The notes beneath the pieces were generated by a model, which worked only from the letters and a program-made list of their open reading frames with translations, was not told the origin of the DNA and made no database searches. Made by a program: the position numbers and the translations under genes. From NCBI GenBank assembly GCA_003645975.1, contig QNDP01000035.1:1-9183 (forward strand): DNA of 9,183 bases. Direction: 5' to 3'. This document shows positions 1-5,700 of this stretch, piece by piece (position 1 is the first letter of the stretch; each line of letters begins with the position of its first letter). The DNA comes from Candidatus Hydrothermota bacterium. Lineage in GTDB: Bacteria; Hydrothermota; Hydrothermia; B15-G9.

Positions 1-30
1 GAAATCCGTAAATTTGAAGGCGTTGCAAAA

Positions 31-534
31 CTAAATTTGATAATCGCCGTATTTTCGGATGTAGTCTTCGATTCCGCCCTCTTTGATTATGTCCATCAAA
101 AACTTAGGGTAACGGTTGAAGGTGTATTCTTCGCCTTTCGTCAGATTTTTGATGATTCCGTTGGCAAGGTCGATCTCAAGGATGTCGCCCTCGTCTATCC
201 GATTGACATCGTCTCCGAGCTCGATGACCGGCAGCCCGATGTTGATGGCGTTTCGGTAGAAAATCCTTGCGAACGAGTGAGCTATGATCGCCGAGACGCC
301 TGCTATTTTTATGATTCTCGGTGCATGCTCACGGGATGATCCGAGACCGAAGTTGCGGCCGCCCACGATGATGTCGCCCTTTTGGACTTTCTTGGCGAAG
401 TCCTCACGAGCGTCCTCAAGGACATGTTTTGCAAGTTCCGGCAGGTTTGTCCTCAGATGGAAGTATCTTCCGGGCGCTATGTGGTCGGTCGAAATGTTGT
501 CGCCAAATTTCCAGACCTTACCTTTCAACACCAT
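31..534 (-). CDS. Aconitase-family hydro-lyase small subunit (LeuD / homoaconitase small-subunit type)
   Basis: 167 residues, the usual length for a free-standing LeuD-type swivel subunit. It should pair with the large subunit encoded just upstream to make a two-subunit [4Fe-4S] hydro-lyase that isomerises a hydroxy-tri/dicarboxylate through an unsaturated intermediate. The family signature GGRNFGLGSSREHA (residues 58-71) supplies substrate-binding serines and arginine. The segment FGDNISTDHIAPGRY (10-24) is also typical. The specificity loop that follows reads HLRT at 26-29. Characterised homoaconitases have YLRT there and strict isopropylmalate isomerases YLVM or YLVY, so a tricarboxylate substrate is favoured. 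It is the third gene of an operon after citrate synthase and the large subunit, which makes a cis-aconitate (aconitase) role plausible; homoaconitate or isopropylmalate remain possible. The ATG start has an AAGGAG eight bases upstream, and the stop is TAG at 31-33. Family certain, substrate uncertain. Confidence 0.93.
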   Translation of the reverse strand: MVLKGKVWKFGDNISTDHIAPGRYFHLRTNLPELAKHVLEDAREDFAKKVQKGDIIVGGRNFGLGSSREHAPRIIKIAGVSAIIAHSFARIFYRNAINIGLPVIELGDDVNRIDEGDILEIDLANGIIKNLTKGEEYTFNRYPKFLMDIIKEGGIEDYIRKYGDYQI

Positions 535-542
535 AGTTTCAA

Positions 543-548
543 CTCCTT
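543..548 (-). promoter_or_regulatory. Ribosome binding site of the small-subunit gene
   Basis: Read on the minus strand this is AAGGAG, eight bases before the ATG at 534. It lies in the 15-base gap after the large-subunit stop and supports the start chosen for the small subunit. Confidence 0.8.
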
Positions 549-549
549 G

Positions 550-1809
550 TTATTCAAGGTATTTTCTGGGATCAGCTATCTTGCCCTCAATGGCCGATGC
601 CGCTGCGGTGGCCGGCGACGCAAGGTAGATGAAAGCGTTCGGATTGCCCATCCTTCCTTTGAAGTTGCGGTTCTGGGTCGAGATGACGACCTCACCATCC
701 GCAAGGACACCCTCGTGGACGCCCACGCAGGGGCCACAGCCGGGCGCAAGGACTGCTGCACCAGCCTCGACGAACACCTCCAGAAGCCCTTCTTTCATGG
801 CATCCATGAACACCTTACGAGAAGCTGGGATCACGATAAGCCTGACATCCGGGTGTTTGTGGCGTCCTCTTAGGATAGACGCTGCGATCCGCAGGTCTTC
901 AAGTCGCCCGTTTGTGCATGTGCCGATGAACACTTGATTTACTTTGATCTCATCTTTGACGGCTTCGGATATTGGCCTCACATTGTCAACTGTGTGCGGA
1001 TACGCAACCATAGGTTCAAGTTTGGAGACATCGAACTCATAAGTCTTCTCATATTGCGCATCTGCGTCGGGTCTGATTTCACGGAATTTGTCAGCCCTTC
1101 CATGCTCCTCAAGCCATTTCAATGTCTTTTCGTCCGTAGCAATGAGTCCGGTCTTGGCGCCGGCCTCGACGGCCATGTTGGTCAAGGTGAATCTGGCTTC
1201 CATCGACATGCTCTCGATCGTGTCGCCCTCGAACTCCATAGCTTTGTAAGTAGCGCCATCTGCGCCTATCGTGCCGATGATGTGGAGGATTATATCCTTT
1301 GAGAAGACGCCGATCGGCAGCTCTCCTTTGACCACAAATCTATGAGTTTCTGGCACTTTCATCCACACTTTGCTGAGTCCGAATGCAAGGGCGACATCTG
1401 TGGAACCCATACCGGTTGCGAATGCGCCGAGTGCGCCGGATGTGCAGGTGTGTGAGTCAGCTCCGACAAGCACTTCGCCCGGATTCACATATTTTTCGAT
1501 GAGAAGTTGGTGGCAGATGCCCTCACCGACATCGGACAGGATCGCTTTCGTGCGTTTTGAGAAATCCCTCAAAATGTTATGGGCGTTCGAGAGTTCCTTG
1601 CGCGGGCTGGGTGCAGCGTGGTCTATGAACAGGATAGCCCTGTCGATTGCGACATCGTCAAATCCAAGTTTATCGAATTCCTCTACGGTCAACGGGCCTG
1701 TCCCGTCCTGAACCATAGCGACATCGACCGGAACTACGACTATCTCGCCCGGTGTGACATCTCGGCCGACATGTTCGGACAGTATTTTTTCGGCGATAGT
1801 TTTGCCCAT
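550..1809 (-). CDS. Aconitase-family hydro-lyase large subunit (LeuC / homoaconitase large-subunit type)
   Basis: 419 residues from the ATG at 1809, the normal length for the short archaeal/bacterial LeuC2-type large subunit. The frame is open further upstream to 1974, but those 55 extra codons lie inside the citrate synthase gene, resemble no family member and have no role. A GGAGG nine bases before the ATG at 1809 fixes the start. Three cysteines that ligate the [4Fe-4S] cluster are visible: C298 in GTCTNGR, and C358 and C361 in PGCGPCVG. GADSHT (116-121) and STQNRNFKGRMG (377-388) are family signatures around substrate and cluster. With the small subunit it should form the complete isomerase. 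It begins one base after the citrate synthase stop, so translation is probably coupled. The substrate cannot be read from this subunit alone: isocitrate/citrate, homoaconitate and isopropylmalate are all possible. Confidence 0.95.
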   Translation of the reverse strand: MGKTIAEKILSEHVGRDVTPGEIVVVPVDVAMVQDGTGPLTVEEFDKLGFDDVAIDRAILFIDHAAPSPRKELSNAHNILRDFSKRTKAILSDVGEGICHQLLIEKYVNPGEVLVGADSHTCTSGALGAFATGMGSTDVALAFGLSKVWMKVPETHRFVVKGELPIGVFSKDIILHIIGTIGADGATYKAMEFEGDTIESMSMEARFTLTNMAVEAGAKTGLIATDEKTLKWLEEHGRADKFREIRPDADAQYEKTYEFDVSKLEPMVAYPHTVDNVRPISEAVKDEIKVNQVFIGTCTNGRLEDLRIAASILRGRHKHPDVRLIVIPASRKVFMDAMKEGLLEVFVEAGAAVLAPGCGPCVGVHEGVLADGEVVISTQNRNFKGRMGNPNAFIYLASPATAAASAIEGKIADPRKYLE

Positions 1810-1810
1810 C

Positions 1811-2965
1811 TTATCGTTCCTCCAGCGGGATATACTCGACCTCGGTGGGACCGTTGTAAATGCTTGTCGGTCTGAAAATTCTGTTGTTTTGGAGATACTC
1901 GAGGACATGTGCAGTCCATCCTGCCACACGAGCCGCAGCGAAAAGCGGTGTGAATATCTCCTTCGGCAGGTCAAGCATCTTGTAAACTATTGCGGAGTAA
2001 AAATCCACATTCGGAAACACGCCTTTGGCTCCAAGTTCACGGATCACGACCTCCTCGATTTTCTCGGCTATCTCGAACCATTTGGTCTGGCCAGACTTCT
2101 GGGAAAGCTTACGGGCGTATTCCTTCAGGATGCGCGCTCTCGGATCGTAAGTCTTGTAAACCCTGTGTCCAAACCCCATGATTCTGCGGCGCTGTGCCAG
2201 CGCATTTTTAATATAAGGTTCAACATTTTCGACGCTTCCGATCTCCTCGATCATTTCAAGGACGCGCTCGTTGGCTCCACCGTGCAGAGGACCACGAAGT
2301 GCGCCGATTCCGCCGACTATCGCAGAATGCATATCGCTCAATGTCGATGCGATAACCATCGCCGCAAAAGTCGATGCATTCATTCCGTGTTCTGCATGAA
2401 GGATAAGGATGACATCCATCAGACGTGCTGTCTCAGCGTCCGGCACCTCGCCTGTAAGCATATAAAGCAAGTTAGCGGCGTGACTTAGGTTTGGATTCGG
2501 GTCGATGAGTTCGAGTCCCTTGCGTGTTCTGTGTGCGTAGGCCACGATTGTCGCCATTTGAGCCGTTATTCTGACGGCCTTGCGAATCCTTGCGCCTCGT
2601 GATGTGTCATGCTTGTCAGGGTCGAAGCAGCCGAGCATCGACACGCATGTCCTGAGAGCCTCCATCGGATGCGTATCTCGTGGGATGTTGCCGATGCATT
2701 CTTTCATAAAGTCCGGGATCCGACGGTGTTCGATCAGGTCTCGCTTGAAATTCTCGAGCTCATCTTTGTTTGGAAGGTCTCCAAACCAAAGGAGATAAGT
2801 GGTCTCCTCGAAGGTCGAGAATTGGGCAAGCACCTCGATAGGAAATCCACGGTATATCAGATTGCCCTGCTTTCCATCGATGTGGGAAATTGCGGTTATT
2901 GCAACGGGCACACCTTCAAGTCCCCGTGAGAACGGAACTTGAAATTCTTCCATCCTGCTGACCAT
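1811..2965 (-). CDS. Citrate synthase (small, 2-methylcitrate/citrate synthase-like type)
   Basis: 384 residues from the ATG at 2965, matching the ~370-390-residue citrate synthases of Gram-positive bacteria and archaea. It condenses acetyl-CoA with oxaloacetate to give citrate and CoA. Catalytic residues align by motif: H228 in GPLHGGANE, H267 in MGFGHRVYK and D321 in NVDFYSA. H190/H193 in LILHAEHGMNAS and R346 in AAARVAGW fit the substrate pocket. The frame stays open to 3028, but an optimal AAGGAGGTT six bases upstream marks the ATG at 2965 as the start; a second ATG four codons in has no such site. It is the first gene of the operon with the two-subunit hydro-lyase, giving a citrate-to-isocitrate pair. 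The same fold also serves 2-methylcitrate synthases, which sequence alone does not exclude. A perfect inverted repeat precedes its ribosome binding site. Confidence 0.95.
   Translation of the reverse strand: MVSRMEEFQVPFSRGLEGVPVAITAISHIDGKQGNLIYRGFPIEVLAQFSTFEETTYLLWFGDLPNKDELENFKRDLIEHRRIPDFMKECIGNIPRDTHPMEALRTCVSMLGCFDPDKHDTSRGARIRKAVRITAQMATIVAYAHRTRKGLELIDPNPNLSHAANLLYMLTGEVPDAETARLMDVILILHAEHGMNASTFAAMVIASTLSDMHSAIVGGIGALRGPLHGGANERVLEMIEEIGSVENVEPYIKNALAQRRRIMGFGHRVYKTYDPRARILKEYARKLSQKSGQTKWFEIAEKIEEVVIRELGAKGVFPNVDFYSAIVYKMLDLPKEIFTPLFAAARVAGWTAHVLEYLQNNRIFRPTSIYNGPTEVEYIPLEER
1819..1823 (-). promoter_or_regulatory. Ribosome binding site of the large-subunit gene, inside the citrate synthase 3' end
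   Basis: On the minus strand this reads GGAGG, formed by the last Leu-Glu-Glu codons of citrate synthase, nine bases before the ATG at 1809. It decides the start of the large subunit against the longer open frame and implies translational coupling of the two genes. Confidence 0.85.
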
Positions 2966-2969
2966 GAGC

Positions 2970-2978
2970 AACCTCCTT
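2970..2978 (-). promoter_or_regulatory. Strong ribosome binding site of citrate synthase
   Basis: On the minus strand this reads AAGGAGGTT, a near-perfect match to the 16S rRNA 3' end, with AGGAGG six to seven bases before the ATG at 2965. Its first two bases are also the last two bases of the adjacent hairpin stem. Confidence 0.88.
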
Positions 2979-3001
2979 CTTTCAAAGTTTTTTTGAAAGA
3001 A
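2977..3001 (-). repeat. Perfect 10-bp inverted repeat abutting the citrate synthase ribosome binding site
   Basis: TTCTTTCAAA at 2977-2986 and TTTGAAAGAA at 2992-3001 are exact reverse complements separated by five bases. In the operon mRNA this forms a 10-bp, A/U-rich stem with an AAAAC loop whose 3' arm runs directly into GGAGG. It could be an mRNA structure that limits or protects ribosome access, or a DNA operator for a dimeric repressor. No poly-U tract follows it in the transcribed direction, so it is not a terminator of this operon. The repeat is certain; the function is inferred. Confidence 0.6.
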
Positions 3002-3192
3002 TTCATCAAGGTAAAGATAGAATAACAACTTAGTCTTGTTTTGCTTCTGGAGAAATTTTAACCATAGAATTCGATTTAAAGGATAACGATTTTAAAGGAG
3101 CGGGGGATAAATGTGCAGCGTTCGGAAAAATTTGAGTGTAAAATGGGCGCTCATGTCGGATTCGGACCACTTTAAAACATGAGTTATCAAAA

Positions 3193-3363
3193 TCAGCTTA
3201 AAATCAAGCACTTAATGCGGAAAATCAGGGAATGAAGGGCTCCAATCACCGCCTCAAATCTGCCGCACTCGGCTTTGAACGCTCCTGTCCGTTTATCTTT
3301 CGGCTGTTTTAGTAAGTCCTTTGCTTCCAAGCAACTTAATTGATTTTCCATTTCTAAGGGCAT
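3193..3363 (-). CDS. Possible small ORF, 56 residues, unrecognised
   Basis: An open frame of 56 codons runs on the minus strand from ATG at 3363 (or ATG at 3351, giving 52 residues) to TGA at 3193. It begins MPLEMENQLSCLEAKDLLKQ and ends RIKCLILS. The first half is lysine/arginine-rich and the last ~20 residues are hydrophobic. An in-frame TAA immediately precedes the first ATG, and there is no Shine-Dalgarno sequence before either start. This length is expected by chance fairly often, and I recognise no family. It may be a spurious frame, a remnant of a degraded gene, or part of a dispersed repeat. Reported only so the region is not left blank. Confidence 0.18.
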   Translation of the reverse strand: MPLEMENQLSCLEAKDLLKQPKDKRTGAFKAECGRFEAVIGALHSLIFRIKCLILS

Positions 3364-3400
3364 TTAGGTTGGACTCGATGCCGCAGGACGCTTTTGGAAG

Positions 3401-3429
3401 TAGAGTGGGTGAAAAACTTGCAGTATAAT
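3401..3429 (+). promoter_or_regulatory. Putative promoter of the LVIVD-repeat gene
   Basis: A perfect TATAAT at 3424-3429 lies 31 bases before the ATG, giving a short leader that just accommodates the ribosome binding site. At 17 bases further upstream TAGAGT (3401-3406) is only a 3/6 match to TTGACA. If the organism is Bacteroidetes-like its housekeeping promoter consensus differs, which lowers confidence. Confidence 0.35.
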
Positions 3430-3447
3430 TCACACATCAAATTTAAA

Positions 3448-3454
3448 AAGGAGG
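3448..3454 (+). promoter_or_regulatory. Ribosome binding site of the LVIVD-repeat gene
   Basis: AAGGAGG six bases before the ATG at 3461. It fixes this start although the resulting signal peptide lacks basic residues. Upstream the frame has no ATG, GTG or TTG before the in-frame stop at 3410. Confidence 0.85.
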
Positions 3455-3460
3455 CGTAAG

Positions 3461-5572
3461 ATGTTGGCACTGGCATCTTTATGCCTTTATGCATCAATTG
3501 TAATGCCTGAGTCGTTGAATGTAAGGCTTGCGGGCGGATGGAGTTTTGGGCCTCTCGTTGTGTCCGTTGAAGTGGATCGGTCTCGTAACCTGCTTTTTTC
3601 GGGCGCAGGCGGCGGAATCTATATCTGGGACATCTCCGATCCGTCAAATCCAGTGAAGCTTAACGAACTCAGCACCTTTGGCTTTGTCTATGACATGTTT
3701 TTCGATTCTACCAGAAACGCACTTTTCGTTGCGGACTACAACGGTGGACTCGAAATCTGGGATGTCTCCGACCCTGCCAACGCCAATTTCGTCAGCCGAT
3801 GTCTGACCGATGGCACGCCTATGGGCGTCTATGTGCGAGGCAATTACGCCTATGTTGCGGATGGCGACTTTCGTGTGATCGATGTGTCTGATCTTTCTGA
3901 CCCACATGTGATTGGGAATCTGACGACGGTGGGGATGACCGAAAAGGTCTTTGTCAGCGGAAATTATGCCTATCTTGCGGGCGGCTCGATGAAAATCGTT
4001 GACATCAGCAACCCAAGCAATCCGCATCAGATCGGCCAATTTTTCGCATCAGGATCGAGCCATGATGTGAGAGTGGTCGATACGCTTGCCTATGTCGCCA
4101 ATGACTACGGCGGTCTCAGCGTCGTCAATGTGCGCAACCCCATCTATCCGAGAGCAGTGGCTCAGATCGCCTTGAACGGCGCCGCCAACGGCCTCGATGT
4201 GGCTGGAAACAGCGTTTTTGTAGCTACGGACTCGGGCTTTAGCGTTGTGGATGTCTCCGATCCAAGTTCGCCTTTGGTGAGATCGTCATATCTCCTGCCA
4301 AATCCGGCCAGCGGGGTCGTTGCAACGGATGGCTTGTTGTTTGTGGCGGACGGCAAACCGTCCTATTTCCATCAATCCAGTGTCTATGGTTTCGATGTTT
4401 CTCAGCCGGTGATGCCGACGGAGCTTTGGCATTACGGTTCGCCTGACAGTCCCCATTCCGTGTTCGTCTATGGCGATTACGCCTATCTCACGACTCGGAC
4501 AACCGGCCTTTACATTCTCGATATTTCAGACCCAACTCATGTCCATGAGGTAGCCCATTATGACGATAACCTTCAGGACAGCAAAGGGTTATATGTTGAC
4601 AGAGACTATGCTTATGTCGCAGACGAGATGTCTCTTAAAATCATCGATGTCTCCGACCCTACAAATCCACATGAAGTCGGTTCCTTAACTTCACCGGGCG
4701 GTTATGTTGACGATGTTGTGGTCAGTGGAAACACGGCTGTGACAGCGGGATTTTATTTCTTGGTGGTCGATGTCGCTGACCGCACAGATCCGCATTGGGT
4801 TATTCGTGGACATCTGATTTCCGAAACGATTTCGGTGGGCATTTACGACCATTACGGCTATGCGGTTTGCAGTTCACCGGCGAGCGGTGTGTTCGTGTTT
4901 GACCTTTCGGACATCCCGGATACAACGGAGTTCTGGCCGATAAGTAGCTGGGACTACAACAATTACATTTACTCAGGCGCTGTCTCGGACTCCATTGTGT
5001 TGGTTGCGACCTATTACGATGGGGTGAGATTGCTGACCGACCCGTTGAACATCCATGAGATAGGCTCGATTGCTCCGCCATCTGTCGCATATCATGCTGT
5101 GGCTCAGGGTAATACAGTCTTCATGGCGACGGAAGATGGTCTCGTAGTCTTCGACATTTCGGACATATCGAATCCCATCCAATCGGGTTATTACACGGGA
5201 ACGGCCTTCGGCTTCGACAGGGTGTTTTCGGTTGGCAACAGGATCTTTGCAGTCGAGGAATACAACGGAATCAAGATCTTCGATTATTCGCCGCAGGACA
5301 TCTCGGAGCGGTCGGAACTGCCCGTCACATCGTCTTTGGAGCTCATCTTTGTTGATGGAATGCCTGCCATTCGATTGGAACTGCCGACCCTTGAGAGGGC
5401 AGAGGTCTCCGTCTTCGATGTCAGCGGAAGGTTGGTCTGGAGAGAGGACTTTCATCCCGAAGGAAACCCGACGGTTCTGGAACTTCCAACCGATTTGCCT
5501 TCGGGGATTTACATGGTCGAGGTGCGGACGCCGCATCTGTCAACAAAATCAAAATTCGTCATTTTGCGTTAG
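3461..5572 (+). CDS. Secreted LVIVD-repeat beta-propeller protein with C-terminal sorting-like domain
   Basis: 703 residues. Residues ~2-15 are hydrophobic and probably a short export signal, but there is no lysine or arginine before R22, which is unusual. Residues ~40-610 consist of 14 degenerate repeats of about 39-48 residues, each ending in a strand such as LKIIDVSDPTNPHEV or LYILDISDPTHVHEV. These match the LVIVD repeat family (PF08309), which folds as beta-propeller blades; fourteen suggests two seven-bladed propellers. Residues ~622-703 form a beta-sandwich tail with DVSGRLV (653-659), LPSGIYMVEV (679-688) and a final KSKFVILR, the pattern of type IX secretion C-terminal sorting domains or the related FlgD-like fold. 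It is probably a cell-surface or secreted binding protein; the ligand is unknown and no catalytic motif is visible. A sensor gene follows 128 bases downstream in the same direction; a functional link is unproven. Confidence 0.88.
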   Translation: MLALASLCLYASIVMPESLNVRLAGGWSFGPLVVSVEVDRSRNLLFSGAGGGIYIWDISDPSNPVKLNELSTFGFVYDMFFDSTRNALFVADYNGGLEIWDVSDPANANFVSRCLTDGTPMGVYVRGNYAYVADGDFRVIDVSDLSDPHVIGNLTTVGMTEKVFVSGNYAYLAGGSMKIVDISNPSNPHQIGQFFASGSSHDVRVVDTLAYVANDYGGLSVVNVRNPIYPRAVAQIALNGAANGLDVAGNSVFVATDSGFSVVDVSDPSSPLVRSSYLLPNPASGVVATDGLLFVADGKPSYFHQSSVYGFDVSQPVMPTELWHYGSPDSPHSVFVYGDYAYLTTRTTGLYILDISDPTHVHEVAHYDDNLQDSKGLYVDRDYAYVADEMSLKIIDVSDPTNPHEVGSLTSPGGYVDDVVVSGNTAVTAGFYFLVVDVADRTDPHWVIRGHLISETISVGIYDHYGYAVCSSPASGVFVFDLSDIPDTTEFWPISSWDYNNYIYSGAVSDSIVLVATYYDGVRLLTDPLNIHEIGSIAPPSVAYHAVAQGNTVFMATEDGLVVFDISDISNPIQSGYYTGTAFGFDRVFSVGNRIFAVEEYNGIKIFDYSPQDISERSELPVTSSLELIFVDGMPAIRLELPTLERAEVSVFDVSGRLVWREDFHPEGNPTVLELPTDLPSGIYMVEVRTPHLSTKSKFVILR
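3620..5290 (+). repeat. Fourteen degenerate LVIVD repeats
   Basis: The conserved aspartate of the [VI]-D-[VI]-S-[DN]-P motif, or its equivalent, occurs near residues 57, 101, 141, 181, 223 (Asn), 264, 312, 354, 396, 437, 481, 526, 565 and 608. Spacing is 39-48 residues. Repeat 12 (LLTDPLNIHEIG) lacks part of the motif. Repeats 5, 7 and 10-14 are the most divergent. At DNA level GATGTCTCCGA recurs in several units, a trace of ancient duplication. Confidence 0.85.
5324..5569 (+). other. C-terminal sorting-like domain of the LVIVD-repeat protein
   Basis: Encodes residues 622-703. The succession SVFDVSGRLV, LPSGIYMVEV and a terminal basic, hydrophobic strand matches the Por secretion (type A) tail. 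In Bacteroidetes and relatives this tail directs export across the outer membrane by the type IX system and is then removed. FlgD Ig-like tails of candidate phyla look similar, so the machinery is inferred. Confidence 0.65.
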
Positions 5573-5585
5573 CCCAAAAATAGAA

Positions 5586-5604
5586 CTCGGAGCTGAGCGT
5601 TTTT
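5586..5604 (+). terminator. Very weak terminator-like hairpin after the LVIVD-repeat gene
   Basis: CTCG and TGAG can pair around the loop GAGC (one pair is G-U), followed after two bases by five T. The four-base stem is too weak for confident intrinsic termination; readthrough into the downstream sensor gene is possible. The rest of the 128-base gap shows no other structure. Confidence 0.15.
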
Positions 5605-5700
5605 CGGTAAGTTTTTATCTTCAAATTGTGGCTTAGACCTTAGAAAAGTCGGTTTTCGGCTTGTTGCAAAATTGATTGTCCTGAAGTAAGATAGGTGGCT

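Larger units (their letters stand above)
2966..3460. other. Divergent intergenic region
   Basis: 495 bases between the leftward citrate synthase operon and the rightward LVIVD-repeat gene. It must hold the promoters of both. It contains the inverted repeat at 2977-3001, a dyad at 3150-3183, three AAAATCA copies (3189, 3200, 3221), a weak minus-strand ORF at 3193-3363, and a TATAAT box at 3424. I found no convincing -35/-10 pair for the citrate synthase operon. No tRNA, transposase or other recognisable gene was seen. Confidence 0.7.

Noticed and set aside
9..40. TAAATTTGA repeated at 9-17 and 32-40 around the small-subunit stop
   Set aside because: Short AT-rich 9-mer, also present in reverse complement near 3437; no structure or spacing suggests an attachment site or terminator.
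1810..1974. Longer start for the large hydro-lyase subunit (55 extra residues)
   Set aside because: The extension lies wholly within the citrate synthase coding region, has no family similarity, and a GGAGG site marks the ATG at 1809.
1754..2488. 244-codon open frame on the plus strand
   Set aside because: Antisense to citrate synthase and the large-subunit start, where conserved catalytic motifs are in the minus-strand frame.
2966..3028. Longer start for citrate synthase at 3028
   Set aside because: It would run through the inverted repeat and the near-perfect ribosome binding site, and the added residues do not resemble citrate synthases.
3021..3080. Possible promoter elements for the citrate synthase operon (TATCTTTA, TTGTTA, TAAAAT on the minus strand)
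   Set aside because: None forms a -35/-10 (or Bacteroidetes -33/-7) pair with correct spacing, so no call was made.
3111..3182. 23-codon ORF after an AAAGGAG (possible leader peptide)
   Set aside because: It ends 278 bases before the next gene, shows no run of regulatory codons and no following attenuator hairpin; chance is sufficient.
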